From contig CANMZP010000032.1 of assembly GCA_947502355.1 (NCBI GenBank), positions 1 through 41,837 of the forward strand: a stretch of DNA of 41,837 nucleotides, given 5' to 3'. Position 1 is the first letter of the stretch. Every line of letters starts with the position of its first letter. The notes under the pieces are model-generated. The model was given only the letters and a program-made list of their open reading frames with translations. It was not told the origin of the DNA and searched no databases. A program made the position numbers and the translations under genes. Shown here one piece after another: positions 19,434 to 29,427 of this stretch. The DNA is from an uncultured Thalassotalea sp. Lineage in GTDB: Bacteria > Pseudomonadota > Gammaproteobacteria > Enterobacterales > Alteromonadaceae.

Positions 19434-20774
19434 TTAAAAATACGTATCCTTAATTTTGCCATAATGAAAATAGCCCCACTGGCCTACCCGACGTAGCGCG
19501 GGCAATGGAAATTTAGGCAAGGGTTTATTAAAAATGGGTAAATTAGGTAATGTCTTACCCATGATTTTATCTGCCAATCGTTTACCCGCTTGCACCGAAA
19601 ACGACACACCATTACCACAATACCCCATGGCATAAACCACATGCTCATTTTCATCGGCATGATGAATATGGGGAATGTCATCTAAGGCCATACAAATCCA
19701 GCCAGACCAAGCGTAACCAATATGAATAGTACTTAACGCCGGAAAGCTTTGTTTTAAGACATTAAGCAATCGATTTGCGTAATAGGGATCATCAGCGCCT
19801 TTTCCGGTTATAGCGCCGCGGCCTCCAAAGAGTAACCGGTTATCAGGCAATTTTCGGTAATAATATTTGAGCGCACGGGTATCCATAACCACGTTTGAGG
19901 TATGCAAATTACAAGCAGCAATTTGTTCATCGGTGAGTGGTTCGGTGACAATGATTTGTGACAATACAGGTAGCGTGCGATTGGTAACGCTTAAATGCAT
20001 ATTCTTGGGTGTATAACCGTTGGTAGCAATAACCACTTTCTTAGCTTTTACAATACCATTTGGGGTATGTAATATTTGCTTACCATCGACTTCATCCCAA
20101 CGACTCACCGGCGTACCCGTATAAAATTTAACACCAAGGTTGGTTGCCATTTGCTGGTAACCCCAAGCAAGCTTTAAAGGGTTAAGGCCAAAACCATCAT
20201 GAAAACGAATGGCGCCATGGGCATTTTGATCCCCCATAAAGGATGAATGTAAATCTTCTCGACTAAGAATATCCACTTTGTAATCAAACATGTTTTTTAA
20301 TAACTTGGCTTGGGCAACTAAGCCAGGCATCATTGATGGCTTATGAGCAACGCGAATATAGCCGTTTTCTTGGCGATCACAGTCAATGCCTTGACTGATA
20401 AGTTCATTAACCGTATCCACTCCAGAGCAAACTTCTGAGTAGATGCCCCGCATCACTTCTTCGCCCCACTGCTTGGACATATCAGACCACGGTTTGCGCC
20501 CTGTCGATTTTAAAATAAAACCGGCATTACGGCCGCTACACCCCCAGGCCGTTTGATTTGCCTCTAACACGATGGCTTTGCAGTGGTGTTCTTTTGCTAA
20601 ATGCAATGCGCAAGAAAGTCCGGTATAACCGGCACCAATGATGACCACATCGGCGTCAATATCTTGCTTTAATTGACCTTCATCTGTGGGGGCTGGCCCA
20701 GAATTTTGTGCCCAATAACTTTGTGGGTAGGGCGTATTTGTGCCCGGGGTTAAATCATGAAGAGGATCGTACAT
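19434..20774 (-). CDS. FAD-dependent amine oxidoreductase (DadA/PuuB-like)
   Basis: Flavoprotein of the D-amino acid oxidase (DAO) fold. The dinucleotide motif VVIIGAGYTGLSCALHLA is near residue 45, followed by VLEANQTAWGCSGRNAGFI, the pattern seen in gamma-glutamylputrescine oxidase PuuB and related enzymes. The C-terminal FAD contact GYCGNGVSFSVQAGKRLADKI is intact. 446 residues fits PuuB (426). No polyamine-catabolism genes are adjacent, so substrate is open (an N-alkyl amine or amino acid is likely). It is divergent from the GNAT gene. Confidence 0.88.
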   Translation of the reverse strand: MYDPLHDLTPGTNTPYPQSYWAQNSGPAPTDEGQLKQDIDADVVIIGAGYTGLSCALHLAKEHHCKAIVLEANQTAWGCSGRNAGFILKSTGRKPWSDMSKQWGEEVMRGIYSEVCSGVDTVNELISQGIDCDRQENGYIRVAHKPSMMPGLVAQAKLLKNMFDYKVDILSREDLHSSFMGDQNAHGAIRFHDGFGLNPLKLAWGYQQMATNLGVKFYTGTPVSRWDEVDGKQILHTPNGIVKAKKVVIATNGYTPKNMHLSVTNRTLPVLSQIIVTEPLTDEQIAACNLHTSNVVMDTRALKYYYRKLPDNRLLFGGRGAITGKGADDPYYANRLLNVLKQSFPALSTIHIGYAWSGWICMALDDIPHIHHADENEHVVYAMGYCGNGVSFSVQAGKRLADKIMGKTLPNLPIFNKPLPKFPLPALRRVGQWGYFHYGKIKDTYF

Positions 20775-20860
20775 GATGAATTCTTATAATTATTATGGAA
20801 ATTTGAGCCAATCATGGCAAAATGCGTCATCAAATCCAAGCAATAATGTTAAGTATTTAT

Positions 20861-21430
20861 ATGAATAGTGCAAAAAACATCACTTACCAAGCAATGTCTG
20901 AAAGCGATTTTCAGGCCGTTATTGAATTAGGTAATTTAGTCCACGGCAGTGGTTACGTAAATGAGCAAGAGATCGTAGACTGGCATAAAAAAGGCCTTAA
21001 AGATGGCATAAATTGCAGCTATGTTGCTTATGATGGCGATAAATTGGTGGGCTTTCGCATTACATATAGCCCAGGGACTTGGCAAACCGATCAGTGGTAT
21101 TCGCCAGAGCTTTGGAAAACCAAATTGGAAGATACGGCTTATTTTAAATGTAATACCGTAGATGAGCATTACCGTGGCTATGGCATTGGTTCAAAACTAT
21201 TGTCTCTCTCTAAGGAGAGTTTAATGGCACAAGGGGCAAAAAGCGGGGTAAGTCATTTATGGCGACAAAGTCCGGGCAACAGTGCGGTGCTTTACTTTAG
21301 TAAATGTGGTGGTGAGCTAGTAAAAGATCATCCGGGCAAATGGTACGAAGATAGCGTAAATGGCTATGACTGCACCATTTGTGGCCACGATTGTGATTGC
21401 GTGGCTGCAGAGATGATCATTTACTTCTAA
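20861..21430 (+). CDS. GNAT family N-acetyltransferase
   Basis: Acyl-CoA-dependent N-acetyltransferase. The acetyl-CoA binding segment is VDEHYRGYGIGSKLLSLSKESLMAQG (R/Q-x-x-G-x-G/A type), preceded by strands around YVAYDGDKLVGFRITYS. The C-terminus is cysteine-rich (CTICGHDCDCVAA), an unusual tail for a GNAT that could bind metal. The start is uncertain: ATGs at 20822, 20846 and 20861 share the frame and none has a strong ribosome site; 20861 starts closest to the domain. Divergent from the FAD oxidase. The substrate is unknown. Confidence 0.82.
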   Translation: MNSAKNITYQAMSESDFQAVIELGNLVHGSGYVNEQEIVDWHKKGLKDGINCSYVAYDGDKLVGFRITYSPGTWQTDQWYSPELWKTKLEDTAYFKCNTVDEHYRGYGIGSKLLSLSKESLMAQGAKSGVSHLWRQSPGNSAVLYFSKCGGELVKDHPGKWYEDSVNGYDCTICGHDCDCVAAEMIIYF

Positions 21431-21474
21431 TACCACCGCGATTAAGCTTTAAAACGCCAATTTGCCAAAGGGTA

Positions 21475-22140
21475 TTATAGGCACCAATCGATAGGCTGCT
21501 GTTGTTGAGATTGCAGCAGCTGATTAGTTTTTGAGAAATGCTTACAGCCAAAAAAGCCTCGGTACGCCGATAAAGGCGATGGGTGAACGCTGCTAAGCAC
21601 GGTATGTTTATTTTTGTCAATAAACTGGCCTTTCTTTTGCGCATGCGCGCCCCACAGCAAAAATATCACACCTTGTTTTTGCTGATTTAGTACTTCGATA
21701 ATCGCGTCGGTAAAACGCTCCCAACCCAATTTAGCATGAGAGTGTGCTTTGCCTTTCTGTACCGTTAATACGGTATTAAGTAACAATACCCCTTGCTCAG
21801 CCCACTTGTGTAAATCGCCATGCTCGGGCACATTAAAACCACTGATATCTTCAACCAACTCCTTAAAAATGTTATTCAGTGAAGGTGGAAATTTCATGCC
21901 CTTATTGACAGAAAAAGCCAAACCATTGGCCTGCCCTTCACCGTGATAAGGATCTTGCCCCAAAATGACCACTTTTACGTGTTCAAAATCGGTGGTTTGT
22001 AATGCCTTAAATATATCATCTTCTGCAGGAAACACATCGATGCCTTGCGCTCTTTGCTGAGCAATTTTCTGCTGCATTTCGATAAAATACGGTTGGTTCA
22101 GTTCGGTCAGTAATGATGACGGCCAAGAGAGGTTGTTCAT
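21475..22140 (-). CDS. ung: uracil-DNA glycosylase
   Basis: Family 1 UDG that removes uracil from DNA. The water-activating motif GQDPYH (61-66, catalytic D63) and the minor-groove loop [14 protein letters not shown] (from H186) are both intact. [20 protein letters not shown] and LLWGAHAQ are also typical. 221 residues is normal (E. coli 229). It is a single gene between a convergent GNAT gene and the thr operon. Confidence 0.98.
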   Translation of the reverse strand: MNNLSWPSSLLTELNQPYFIEMQQKIAQQRAQGIDVFPAEDDIFKALQTTDFEHVKVVILGQDPYHGEGQANGLAFSVNKGMKFPPSLNNIFKELVEDISGFNVPEHGDLHKWAEQGVLLLNTVLTVQKGKAHSHAKLGWERFTDAIIEVLNQQKQGVIFLLWGAHAQKKGQFIDKNKHTVLSSVHPSPLSAYRGFFGCKHFSKTNQLLQSQQQQPIDWCL

Positions 22141-22174
22141 GAGTATGCTTTACTAAATGGTTGATTGGATGTTT

Positions 22175-22199
22175 TGCCCCGAATCTGGGTTTCGGGGCA
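22175..22199. repeat. GC-rich hairpin between thrC and ung
   Basis: TGCCCCGAA and its complement form a 9-bp stem around a 7-base loop, between the end of the thr operon and the start of ung, which run in the same direction. No T-run follows on the minus strand. It may mark the thrABC mRNA end, but it is not a textbook terminator. Confidence 0.4.
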
Positions 22200-22280
22200 T
22201 AGTTGTGTATTTACCGTGCTCACCTGTTATTAGGCACTTGCAAATATTATGCTGTGCCTAATACTAGGGATTGCCTATAA

Positions 22281-23582
22281 CTATGATTTACAATGGCTCA
22301 ATAAGTATGATTTTAATTGCTCAAAATCTACGTCTAAATCTTCCGACAAAGAGGTCTCTGAGGCACAATCGGCAAGCTCTTTAGGTAAGCCTAGCAGACA
22401 GCCTAAGGTCGACTCCACGGTATCTTTAAATTTAGCCGGATGAGCCGTACCTAAAAACACCCCAAACTCCGTAGCCGATAATCCATATTGCAAGGCTTTA
22501 TAAGCAACACTTGCGTGCGGCTCACTGATGTAGCCCATGCTGTTTAACTTGTGCATCGCCAGTTGCGTTTCTTGCTCATCAATCATAACCGATGACAGAC
22601 ACGTTTCTGGGACAATGCCACTTTTTAGCATGTGTTCAACACGAGGCCAGTTATTTGGTTTCGAAACATCCATGGCGTTAGACATGGTAGCAACGGTTTC
22701 TTTTGGCTCCCACTCACCCGTTTTTAAATACCTTGGCACAGTATCATTTAAGTTGGTCGCCGCAATAAAGCGTTTGATTGGTAAGCCCATAGCTTTGGCT
22801 AACAAACCTGCGGTTAAGTTACCAAAATTACCACTTGGAATAGAGAATACCAACTCATCAATGTTGCCACGTTGGCGGAATAATTGCGCAGCCGCTTCAA
22901 AGTAGTAACAGATCTGTGCTAGTAAGCGACTAATATTAATCGAGTTTGCCGAGTTAAGGCCAATATCGCTTGCTAAGCCCAAATCATCAAATGAGGTTTT
23001 TACCAAGCCCTGACAGTCATCAAAACTCCCCGCAACGGCTAGCGTTGAGATATTGCCACCTATAGTGGTAAACATTTTCTCTTGCAGCAGGCTGATTTTA
23101 CCCTTTGGAAAAAGGATCACGACTTTAATGTTATCTAAGCCAGAGAAGGCATGCGCAACCGCCGCACCGGTATCGCCCGATGTTGCCGTTAAAATGGTAA
23201 TTTTCTGATTTTCTTCCTGAGTAAATTTTTGCAGGCATTGCGCCATAAAGCGGGCACCAAAGTCTTTAAACGCCAAGGTTGGACCATGAAATAATTCCAA
23301 AGCCGCATTGTGTTCATCGACCGATTGCACCAATGCAGGAAAGTTAAACGCGTTAGTGACGATTTGCAGTACTTCATCTTCAGATAAGCTGTCCTGAACC
23401 AAAGGGTAAAGTATTTTTGCACTACGCTCGACCAATGGCAGTTTTAATAACTCTTTAATCGAATTCGAAAAATCCGGTATGGCTTTTGGGAAAAACAACC
23501 CTTGATTTTTACCCAGTCCCTGACGAACCGCTTGGGAAAAACTAACTTCTTGTTCAGGGTGTTTTAAATTATAAAATGACAT
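22281..23582 (-). CDS. thrC: threonine synthase
   Basis: PLP enzyme that converts O-phosphohomoserine to threonine. The N-terminus MSFYNLKHPEQEVSFSQAVRQG is typical. PLP lysine K106 sits in HGPTLAFKDFGARF, and the phosphate-binding loop appears in LTATSGDTGAAVAHAF and SIPSGNFGNL. 433 residues is close to E. coli (428). It is last in thrABC, 11 bases after thrB. Confidence 0.97.
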   Translation of the reverse strand: MSFYNLKHPEQEVSFSQAVRQGLGKNQGLFFPKAIPDFSNSIKELLKLPLVERSAKILYPLVQDSLSEDEVLQIVTNAFNFPALVQSVDEHNAALELFHGPTLAFKDFGARFMAQCLQKFTQEENQKITILTATSGDTGAAVAHAFSGLDNIKVVILFPKGKISLLQEKMFTTIGGNISTLAVAGSFDDCQGLVKTSFDDLGLASDIGLNSANSINISRLLAQICYYFEAAAQLFRQRGNIDELVFSIPSGNFGNLTAGLLAKAMGLPIKRFIAATNLNDTVPRYLKTGEWEPKETVATMSNAMDVSKPNNWPRVEHMLKSGIVPETCLSSVMIDEQETQLAMHKLNSMGYISEPHASVAYKALQYGLSATEFGVFLGTAHPAKFKDTVESTLGCLLGLPKELADCASETSLSEDLDVDFEQLKSYLLSHCKS

Positions 23583-23593
23583 CGTTTTATTTC

Positions 23594-24541
23594 CTACGGG
23601 TTAAGGACGCACGCCCCTTGCACATCAATTTGGCAAATGTGCAAAAAGCCGGTATCTGATTGTAAATAATGTTCCGTTAAGTATTCGCTTAATTCTTCGG
23701 CTTTCGCCAAATCATCACAAACGGCAAACAAGGTTGGGCCAGAGCCAGAAATGCCTGCCGCCTTTGCGCCATTTGCTAATAAATATTGCTTAGTTTCGCT
23801 AAATTTCGGTAATAAGCCTTGTCGGTAAGGCTCGGCAACCACATCGACTAAGTAACTTAATGCCTGTGGGTTATCTTGTCGATGACAGGCATCAACAAAA
23901 CTCGCCAAATGTTGACCATAAGAAATAAGTTGGCCACGAGAGTAATTATCCGGCAAGGCTTCTCTCGCTTCTTTCGTTGACATATTAATGCCTGGGTAAG
24001 CCATGATCCAATACGTATCTTTGAGTGGTGGTATGGCTTTGCTGATAACCTTTGGATCGCTCACCATCAATTGCAAACCGCCAAAGAAACAAGGAGCGAC
24101 ATTATCATAATGCAAACTGCCACTTATTTGGGCCTCCATTTGCCCCATCATTAACAACATGTCTTTGTCATTAAAGAAGCCATCATAAAACTCATTTAGG
24201 GCTTTTAATGCGGCCACAACCGAACAAGCAGAAGAGCCAAGACCACTACCTACCGGCATTTTTTTATCTAAGGTCAACTTTACCGGTTTTACCAGCTGTT
24301 GCGCCTTGCGTAAGTTGGCATTATATAACCCCAAACAATCCCAAACGATATTATCTTCTTTATTGCTTGGCAGTTTATCGGCAAACTCACCAATCACCAA
24401 TAATTCGTCGGTATCGGATGATTCAATGCTAATAACATCACCTAGCAAGTAACCCGATATGGGTTTAACGGCCATACCCAGTACATCAAAACCCACACTG
24501 ACATTCCCAATGGATGCCGGGGCAAATACTTCGATACTCAT
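23594..24541 (-). CDS. thrB: homoserine kinase
   Basis: GHMP kinase that phosphorylates homoserine. I chose the ATG at 24541, which shares one base with the thrA stop (TAATG) and has AGGAG just upstream inside the thrA end; this gives 315 residues against 310 in E. coli. The GHMP motif PVGSGLGSSACS is at 96-107, and the C-terminal AAGISGSGPTLFAV glycine-rich loop is intact. The overlap points to translational coupling with thrA. Confidence 0.97.
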   Translation of the reverse strand: MSIEVFAPASIGNVSVGFDVLGMAVKPISGYLLGDVISIESSDTDELLVIGEFADKLPSNKEDNIVWDCLGLYNANLRKAQQLVKPVKLTLDKKMPVGSGLGSSACSVVAALKALNEFYDGFFNDKDMLLMMGQMEAQISGSLHYDNVAPCFFGGLQLMVSDPKVISKAIPPLKDTYWIMAYPGINMSTKEAREALPDNYSRGQLISYGQHLASFVDACHRQDNPQALSYLVDVVAEPYRQGLLPKFSETKQYLLANGAKAAGISGSGPTLFAVCDDLAKAEELSEYLTEHYLQSDTGFLHICQIDVQGACVLNP

Positions 24542-26997
24542 TACATCTCCTGCTTCCAAGCTTGAGTTCTTAATAAGTCACCAAAAACGCCGGCCGCAGT
24601 TACTTCGGCACCCGCACCATATCCTCGCAACACTAACGGAATTGGTTGGTAGTACCGGCTTAATATGGCTAAGGCATTCTCACCATCTTTAATGGCAAAT
24701 AATGGGTGGCTTGCATCAACCGCTTCAATGGAAACCTGGCATTCACCATTGTTTATTGAACCAACATAACGGAGGACTTTGCCATCACTTGCCGCTTGTT
24801 CAACTTTTTGTGCAAACTCACTGTCTAATTCAGGTAAACGTTGCATAAAGTCTTCGATGCTGCCTGAACTATCAAAGTGCTCAGGTAAAACCGACTCCAC
24901 TTTAATATTGTGTAACTCTAACGCAAGCCCAGCTTCACGAGCCATGATCAATAATTTACGGGCAACATCCATCCCACTTAAATCGTCGCGAGGATCCGGT
25001 TCAGTAAAACCGTTCGACTTAGCAATATTAGTTGCCTCAGATAGGCTCATGCCTTCATCTAGCTTACCAAAGATATACGATAGCGACCCCGATAAAACCC
25101 CTTCAAATTGTTCCAGTTGATCGCCGGCTTTAAACAGGTTTTGTAATGTGTCAATTACCGGTAAGCCTGCCCCAACGTTTGTTTCGTATAAGAATAAACG
25201 ATTGGTTGAGTTGGCGGCTTCACGCAACTTCAGGTAATACGGCCATGAGTCTGTATTGGCTTTTTTATTAGGTGTTACCACATGGAAGCCTTCGGCTAAA
25301 TAATCGGCATACGTCATTGCCAGACCTTCATCGGAAGTACAATCAATTAAAACCGGGTTAATCAGGTGATGATTACGCACAAAGGCTTTTACATTATCCA
25401 AGGTTAATGGTTTTACATCACTTTGCATCTCTTGCTGCCAGTTGGCTAATTCAAACCCTTCAGAAGCAAAGGAAATGCCTTTACTGTTGGCAATACCAAA
25501 CACACGTAAATCAATGCCTTGTTTAAATAAATGCGCTTGTTGACGAGATATTTGCGCCAGCAGCTCACTCCCCACTACACCACAGCCGACCAAAAAGGCA
25601 TCGATGGTATGACGTTTAGAAAAAAAGTTTTGATGACACACTTTAAGCGCATCGGTACATTTGCGCTGTTCGATGACCACCGAAATACTGCGCTCAGATG
25701 AATCTTGGGCTATGGCAATCACATTTACACGAGCTTGCGCTAAAGAGCTAAATAATTTTCCGGCCACACCACGTTGCTGATGCATGCCATCACCGACAAG
25801 TGAAACGATGGATAAGTGTGATTGCAATTCAATAGGTTCGAGCAACTGATTTAACAGCTCCAACTCAAAGTCGGCTTGCAAACTTTGTTGAGCACGATAC
25901 GCATCGTGTGAATGCACACAAAAGCTGATGCAATATTCTGATGAAGACTGACTGATTAACACCAGAGAAATATTTTCTCGGCTCATGCAGGCAAATACTC
26001 GGCTTGCCATGCCGACCATGCCTTTCATACCAGGACCTGATACGTTTATCATGGTCAGTTCATCTAAATTAGAAATGGCCTTAACTTGTTTCAAGCCTTT
26101 GTCTTCATTAGAAATTAACGTACCTTTTGCATCTGGGTTGGTGGTATTTTTGATCAAACAAGGAATATGATGTTGAGCGATTGGACCAATGGTTTTCGGG
26201 TGCAGCACTTTGGCACCGAAATACGAGAGTTCCATGGCTTCTTGATATGATAAGTGGTCCAGTAGCTTCGCATCTTTAATGAGTCGAGGGTCGGCATTAA
26301 AGACACCATCAACATCCGTCCAAATCTCGCAACATTCAGCATTAGCACAGACGGATAACACGGCAGCCGAATAATCTGAGCCATTACGACCTAATGTTGT
26401 GATGCGATCGTTACTGTCAGAGCCGATAAAACCCGGCATAAGACTAATGCGTTCTAATTGGCTGTACTTTTCCACAAACAGTTGACGACACAACACCATA
26501 TCAGCAACGGCGTTTAACGGAGAGTCATTGGTTTTAAGGAAGCTTTCAGGTTCTAACACACTGATATTTTGTTCATCGTTTTGCAGTAACGACTCCAAAA
26601 TAGCCACACTTAGGCGTTCACCCAAACTGATGATGCAAGCGCGAATATGTTCTGGGCAATGTCCTAACAAGGCTGCGCCTTCTAACCAACGCTGTAATTG
26701 ATGCGTCCAACGCTTTAACGCTTGCTCAGCATGTTGTCGATTAAAACCACAGTCGGCTTCAGATAATCCATCAAATATATGACCCACAGCCGTTAAAAGG
26801 TGATCAATGCCTTGCTGTAATTCGTCGCCCTCAGACAGGCCTTCCGATAAACCGACCAAATGATTTGTGATCCCCTGAGGCGCCGAAACCACAACGGCAA
26901 CAGGCGACTGCTGACTTTTATTGTTGATGATGTCCACTACCGTTAAAAAGCGTTGTGCATTGGCTAATGAAGAACCACCAAATTTTAAAACTCTCAT
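24541..26997 (-). CDS. thrA: bifunctional aspartokinase I/homoserine dehydrogenase I
   Basis: Catalyses the first and third steps of the aspartate pathway to threonine. The kinase domain starts [17 protein letters not shown] and runs to about 290, two ACT domains (about 310-455, threonine feedback) follow, and the homoserine dehydrogenase part (about 460-818) has [13 protein letters not shown] and the catalytic region [15 protein letters not shown]. 818 residues matches E. coli ThrA (820). It is preceded by a thrL-type leader and attenuator. Confidence 0.98.
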   Translation of the reverse strand: MRVLKFGGSSLANAQRFLTVVDIINNKSQQSPVAVVVSAPQGITNHLVGLSEGLSEGDELQQGIDHLLTAVGHIFDGLSEADCGFNRQHAEQALKRWTHQLQRWLEGAALLGHCPEHIRACIISLGERLSVAILESLLQNDEQNISVLEPESFLKTNDSPLNAVADMVLCRQLFVEKYSQLERISLMPGFIGSDSNDRITTLGRNGSDYSAAVLSVCANAECCEIWTDVDGVFNADPRLIKDAKLLDHLSYQEAMELSYFGAKVLHPKTIGPIAQHHIPCLIKNTTNPDAKGTLISNEDKGLKQVKAISNLDELTMINVSGPGMKGMVGMASRVFACMSRENISLVLISQSSSEYCISFCVHSHDAYRAQQSLQADFELELLNQLLEPIELQSHLSIVSLVGDGMHQQRGVAGKLFSSLAQARVNVIAIAQDSSERSISVVIEQRKCTDALKVCHQNFFSKRHTIDAFLVGCGVVGSELLAQISRQQAHLFKQGIDLRVFGIANSKGISFASEGFELANWQQEMQSDVKPLTLDNVKAFVRNHHLINPVLIDCTSDEGLAMTYADYLAEGFHVVTPNKKANTDSWPYYLKLREAANSTNRLFLYETNVGAGLPVIDTLQNLFKAGDQLEQFEGVLSGSLSYIFGKLDEGMSLSEATNIAKSNGFTEPDPRDDLSGMDVARKLLIMAREAGLALELHNIKVESVLPEHFDSSGSIEDFMQRLPELDSEFAQKVEQAASDGKVLRYVGSINNGECQVSIEAVDASHPLFAIKDGENALAILSRYYQPIPLVLRGYGAGAEVTAAGVFGDLLRTQAWKQEM

Positions 26998-27058
26998 ATA
27001 CTTCCCTTAATTCGACAAACTACTGCAATATTATAATAACCGTTAGATATAGATGGTA

Positions 27059-27092
27059 AAAAGCCCGTGAACTTTGCAGGTCACGGGCTTTT
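27059..27092 (-). terminator. thr operon attenuator
   Basis: A 12-bp stem (AAAAGCCCGTGA and its complement) with a 10-base loop is followed on the minus strand by T residues, between the leader peptide stop and thrA. The ascending arm and loop contain TGACCT (minus strand, 27078-27083). This is exactly complementary to AGGTCA in the last leader codons (27122-27127), so a competing antiterminator can form when the ribosome stalls on the Thr/Ile codons. Confidence 0.9.
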
Positions 27093-27113
27093 CTAAATAT
27101 ATTTGTTTAGACG

Positions 27114-27191
27114 CTATCCAATGACCTCCACTCTTTGCAGAATGGTGGTGGTAATAATAATGGTTGTTAAAGCGACTTTAAATTTGTTCAT
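27114..27191 (-). CDS. thrL: thr operon leader peptide
   Basis: A 25-codon reading frame starting MNKFKVALTTIIITTTILQ, with five Thr and five Ile codons, eight of them consecutive at codons 9-16. It ends 22 bases before the attenuator stem. E. coli thrL has the same design (Thr/Ile runs), so stalling at low charged tRNA-Thr or tRNA-Ile should favour antitermination and thrABC expression. The ribosome site is weak. Upstream TTGACA (minus strand) could be the -35 of the operon promoter, but the -10 is not clear. Confidence 0.93.
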   Translation of the reverse strand: MNKFKVALTTIIITTTILQRVEVIG

Positions 27192-27312
27192 GACTTTACA
27201 ATGCCCTAGCAAATTTTAACTGTCAATGACAAAACGCAATATTTTCGCCTAAAATGCAAAAATAAAGTAAATATTCTAGAAAATAAATAAAACAACAGAA
27301 AAAGCTTAAAAT

Positions 27313-28083
27313 TTACACCCAATATAGGGCTTGTTGATGCTCTTTTAGCCAATTTTTGGCTTGGATATGGTTTGGGGTGTGCCGATTAACTAAAGCCCAA
27401 AATTCAGCGGAGTGATTTAAGTGCACTAAATGACACAATTCATGAATGATCACATAATCAATCACAAATTCAGGCGTCATAATAAGCAGCCAATTTAATT
27501 TTATCCGTTGCTTGCTGTCACAACTGCCCCACCGTGACTTGTAATACTTCACTTGAAAGTCAGTTGCATATAAGCCGAGTTGATCTTGTAATCGTTCAAA
27601 GCGGCATTTAAGGACTTGTTTTGCCTTCATCTGATAACCATGAATTAAATACTGTTTAACTAATTCTGGCTTAACTAACTCTGGCTTAACCGCTTCGGAT
27701 GTAGCTTCTAGGACTTTATCAAGGTCGAGATCAGGGCTTTTAAAATAGGCTGCTTCTGGTAAAAACAAATAAAGGTTCTGTTGGTCGACTTTCATCAACA
27801 GCGCATCATCCGCTTGCCTTTGAGACTTCAAGCACAGTGTTAAAGGCTGCCCCATATAATAAAAGGATGCGCCTTCGCTAAAGTCGGGCCGAATGACCTT
27901 TGCTTGTTCGACGTTGAATTGAGAAATTTTACGTTCTATCCATGCGGATTTTTGCTGCACAAATTGAGCAATTTGTTGGCTGGACACAAAATCCGGCGCG
28001 AGCACTCGAACCTGTCCGGATTTTATTTGAATACTCACGGTACGACGCCGTGAACTGCGTACTAATTCATATGACAATGACAT
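27313..28083 (-). CDS. YgjP-like zinc metallopeptidase-fold protein (DUF45/M48-like)
   Basis: The zinc site is H214, E215, H218 (HELCH) with third ligand H224 (HLNHSAEFW). The preceding RWGSCDSKQRIKLNW is the family signature. From the ATG at 28083 it has 256 residues; a TTG ten codons earlier is possible, and neither start has a strong ribosome site. A short internal repeat, KPELVKPELVK, marks the middle region. The E. coli relative YgjP has been linked to nucleotide hydrolysis, so a peptidase role is not certain. Confidence 0.88.
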   Translation of the reverse strand: MSLSYELVRSSRRRTVSIQIKSGQVRVLAPDFVSSQQIAQFVQQKSAWIERKISQFNVEQAKVIRPDFSEGASFYYMGQPLTLCLKSQRQADDALLMKVDQQNLYLFLPEAAYFKSPDLDLDKVLEATSEAVKPELVKPELVKQYLIHGYQMKAKQVLKCRFERLQDQLGLYATDFQVKYYKSRWGSCDSKQRIKLNWLLIMTPEFVIDYVIIHELCHLVHLNHSAEFWALVNRHTPNHIQAKNWLKEHQQALYWV

Positions 28084-28163
28084 TATCGGAGCATTTCTCG
28101 TAATAGTAATCAACAGATAAGCAATACTAAGTCGCGTGCTTATCTGCTAATGCAGGCATTGCC

Positions 28164-28556
28164 TTAGCTTTCGTCAGCTTTGGCTTTGCTTTTTGCCTTA
28201 CTTGTTTTTGCAGGTGTCGTTTTCGCAGCAGCCTTCACCGGGGTTTTAGCTGGTGCTTTTGCAGGTGCTTTGGTTGTTACCGGTTTTTCAGCTGCTGAGC
28301 TCGTATTGACCTTTGCAAGGGGTTTTGGTTTTTTAGCTTGCAATGCAATTAATACATCTTCTCGCTGTTTGGCGATATAAATGCTTAATTCTTCAACTGC
28401 TTGTTCTGATAATTCAACAGGTGCATTTTCTAACACAACGGACAGATTATCTGCCATATCGAGCATTTTGTCATACTCATCCGCAGCTTTCTTGTCCATA
28501 AACGTTTCAACCTCCACGCCATTGCGAATTACAACAAACCGACTTTCTACTGCCAT
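28164..28556 (-). CDS. yebG: YebG family DNA damage-inducible protein with histone H1-like tail
   Basis: The first 75 residues match YebG: MAVESRFVVIRNGVEVETFMDKKAADEYDKMLDMADNL has the same pattern as E. coli YebG, a LexA-controlled protein of unclear function. From about residue 80 the chain becomes a Lys/Ala/Pro/Thr repeat (KAPAKAPAKTPVKAAAK), like the tail of histone H1, that E. coli YebG lacks. This suggests nucleic-acid binding by charge. A LexA-like box lies about 100 bases upstream. Confidence 0.9.
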   Translation of the reverse strand: MAVESRFVVIRNGVEVETFMDKKAADEYDKMLDMADNLSVVLENAPVELSEQAVEELSIYIAKQREDVLIALQAKKPKPLAKVNTSSAAEKPVTTKAPAKAPAKTPVKAAAKTTPAKTSKAKSKAKADES

Positions 28557-29008
28557 GGTTATCCCTTTTTCGTCTCACTAAATTAAAGCTTGTGGTGATT
28601 GGCTTTATCATCTCAAGTTTGATTTTCCCATGAATGACGGTTTCCCAACAACAATTCATGGATATATATCCAGTATATTATCGATAATGTGTGTCTGATT
28701 GCAATAAAATTTTGTCGATAACGATTTTTACCAACATTTTAATCGCATAAATCCCGCCACTCACCTTAAGCGAAGTGCCTAATATCAGGGCAAATGGACA
28801 CCCCATGTAAGAAAATATTTCAAGGATGAAACATCAGTTTAAGTAAAATCACAAAGGAGCATTTGATTTTATTCAATAAAATATGCATTAGCTGAAAATC
28901 AGTTCTACAAGAAGTGTTACAGGCAAAACATTTTCATTAACAAAAAACGAGGCATTTTGGGTCATTATTAAAGGGCAGCAACGACAACAAAATTATTGGA
29001 GCATAACT
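28557..29008. other. intergenic region between yebG and the DUF3718 gene
   Basis: 452 bases with no convincing reading frame. It holds the LexA-like box (28658-28673) of yebG on the left and, on the right, the leader of the DUF3718 gene, including its ribosome site GGAG at 28998-29001. The middle is AT-rich with no further structure I recognise. Confidence 0.5.
28658..28673 (-). promoter_or_regulatory. LexA (SOS) box of yebG
   Basis: On the minus strand CTG-GATATATATC-CAT fits the gammaproteobacterial LexA consensus CTG-N10-CAG with one mismatch in the last triplet. The alternating TA centre is typical. It lies 102 bases before the yebG ATG. The E. coli yebG promoter is also LexA-controlled. 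Confidence 0.65.
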
Positions 29009-29344
29009 ATGAACACTTTAAAAACCATAACCGCCAGCATCAGCGTCATTAGTGCAAGTTTACTTTTCTCTACATCGGCAAACGCCATGGACCCTAAAAT
29101 TGAGTCGGCCTTGATTGAAGTGTGTAAATCGGCCCAACACAATAATGTTATAAGCATGAGAAAAACCATAAAATCACATCGTCTTAATGAGCAAACCGTG
29201 GCAAGTAAAGTGATGTGTAATGGCGAAAATATTATCGGTTTTGCCGAAACACATGGTTCATATAAAACCGCAGCGCATTTAAATAAACGCCTTGGAGACC
29301 GTCAAATTGTCGATTTAGCACAAGTTTATTCAGTCACCTTTTAA
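29009..29344 (+). CDS. small secreted protein, DUF3718-like
   Basis: 111 residues with a clean signal peptide (cleavage after ANA, near residue 26). The mature part has two cysteines (VCKSAQ and VMCNGEN), likely a disulfide, and the pattern VCKSA-x-M-KTIKSHRL...VMCNGENIIGFAETHG that I associate with the DUF3718 family of Alteromonadales periplasmic proteins. Function is unknown. Ribosome site GGAG, 7 bases from ATG; its own terminator follows. Confidence 0.78.
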   Translation: MNTLKTITASISVISASLLFSTSANAMDPKIESALIEVCKSAQHNNVISMRKTIKSHRLNEQTVASKVMCNGENIIGFAETHGSYKTAAHLNKRLGDRQIVDLAQVYSVTF

Positions 29345-29403
29345 GGTTTTGATGCTATACCATAAAACGCTTCCTCCTAAGGTCTTTGATTTCTTCAGTA
29401 TTG

Positions 29404-29427
29404 AGCTCTCATTTATGAGGGCTTTTT
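29404..29427 (+). terminator. terminator of the DUF3718 gene
   Basis: AGCTCTCA and TGAGGGCT pair over 8 bp (one G-T) around TTTA and run into TTTTT. It lies 60 bases after the stop. The rest of 29428-29720 is AT-rich without a gene. Confidence 0.8.
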
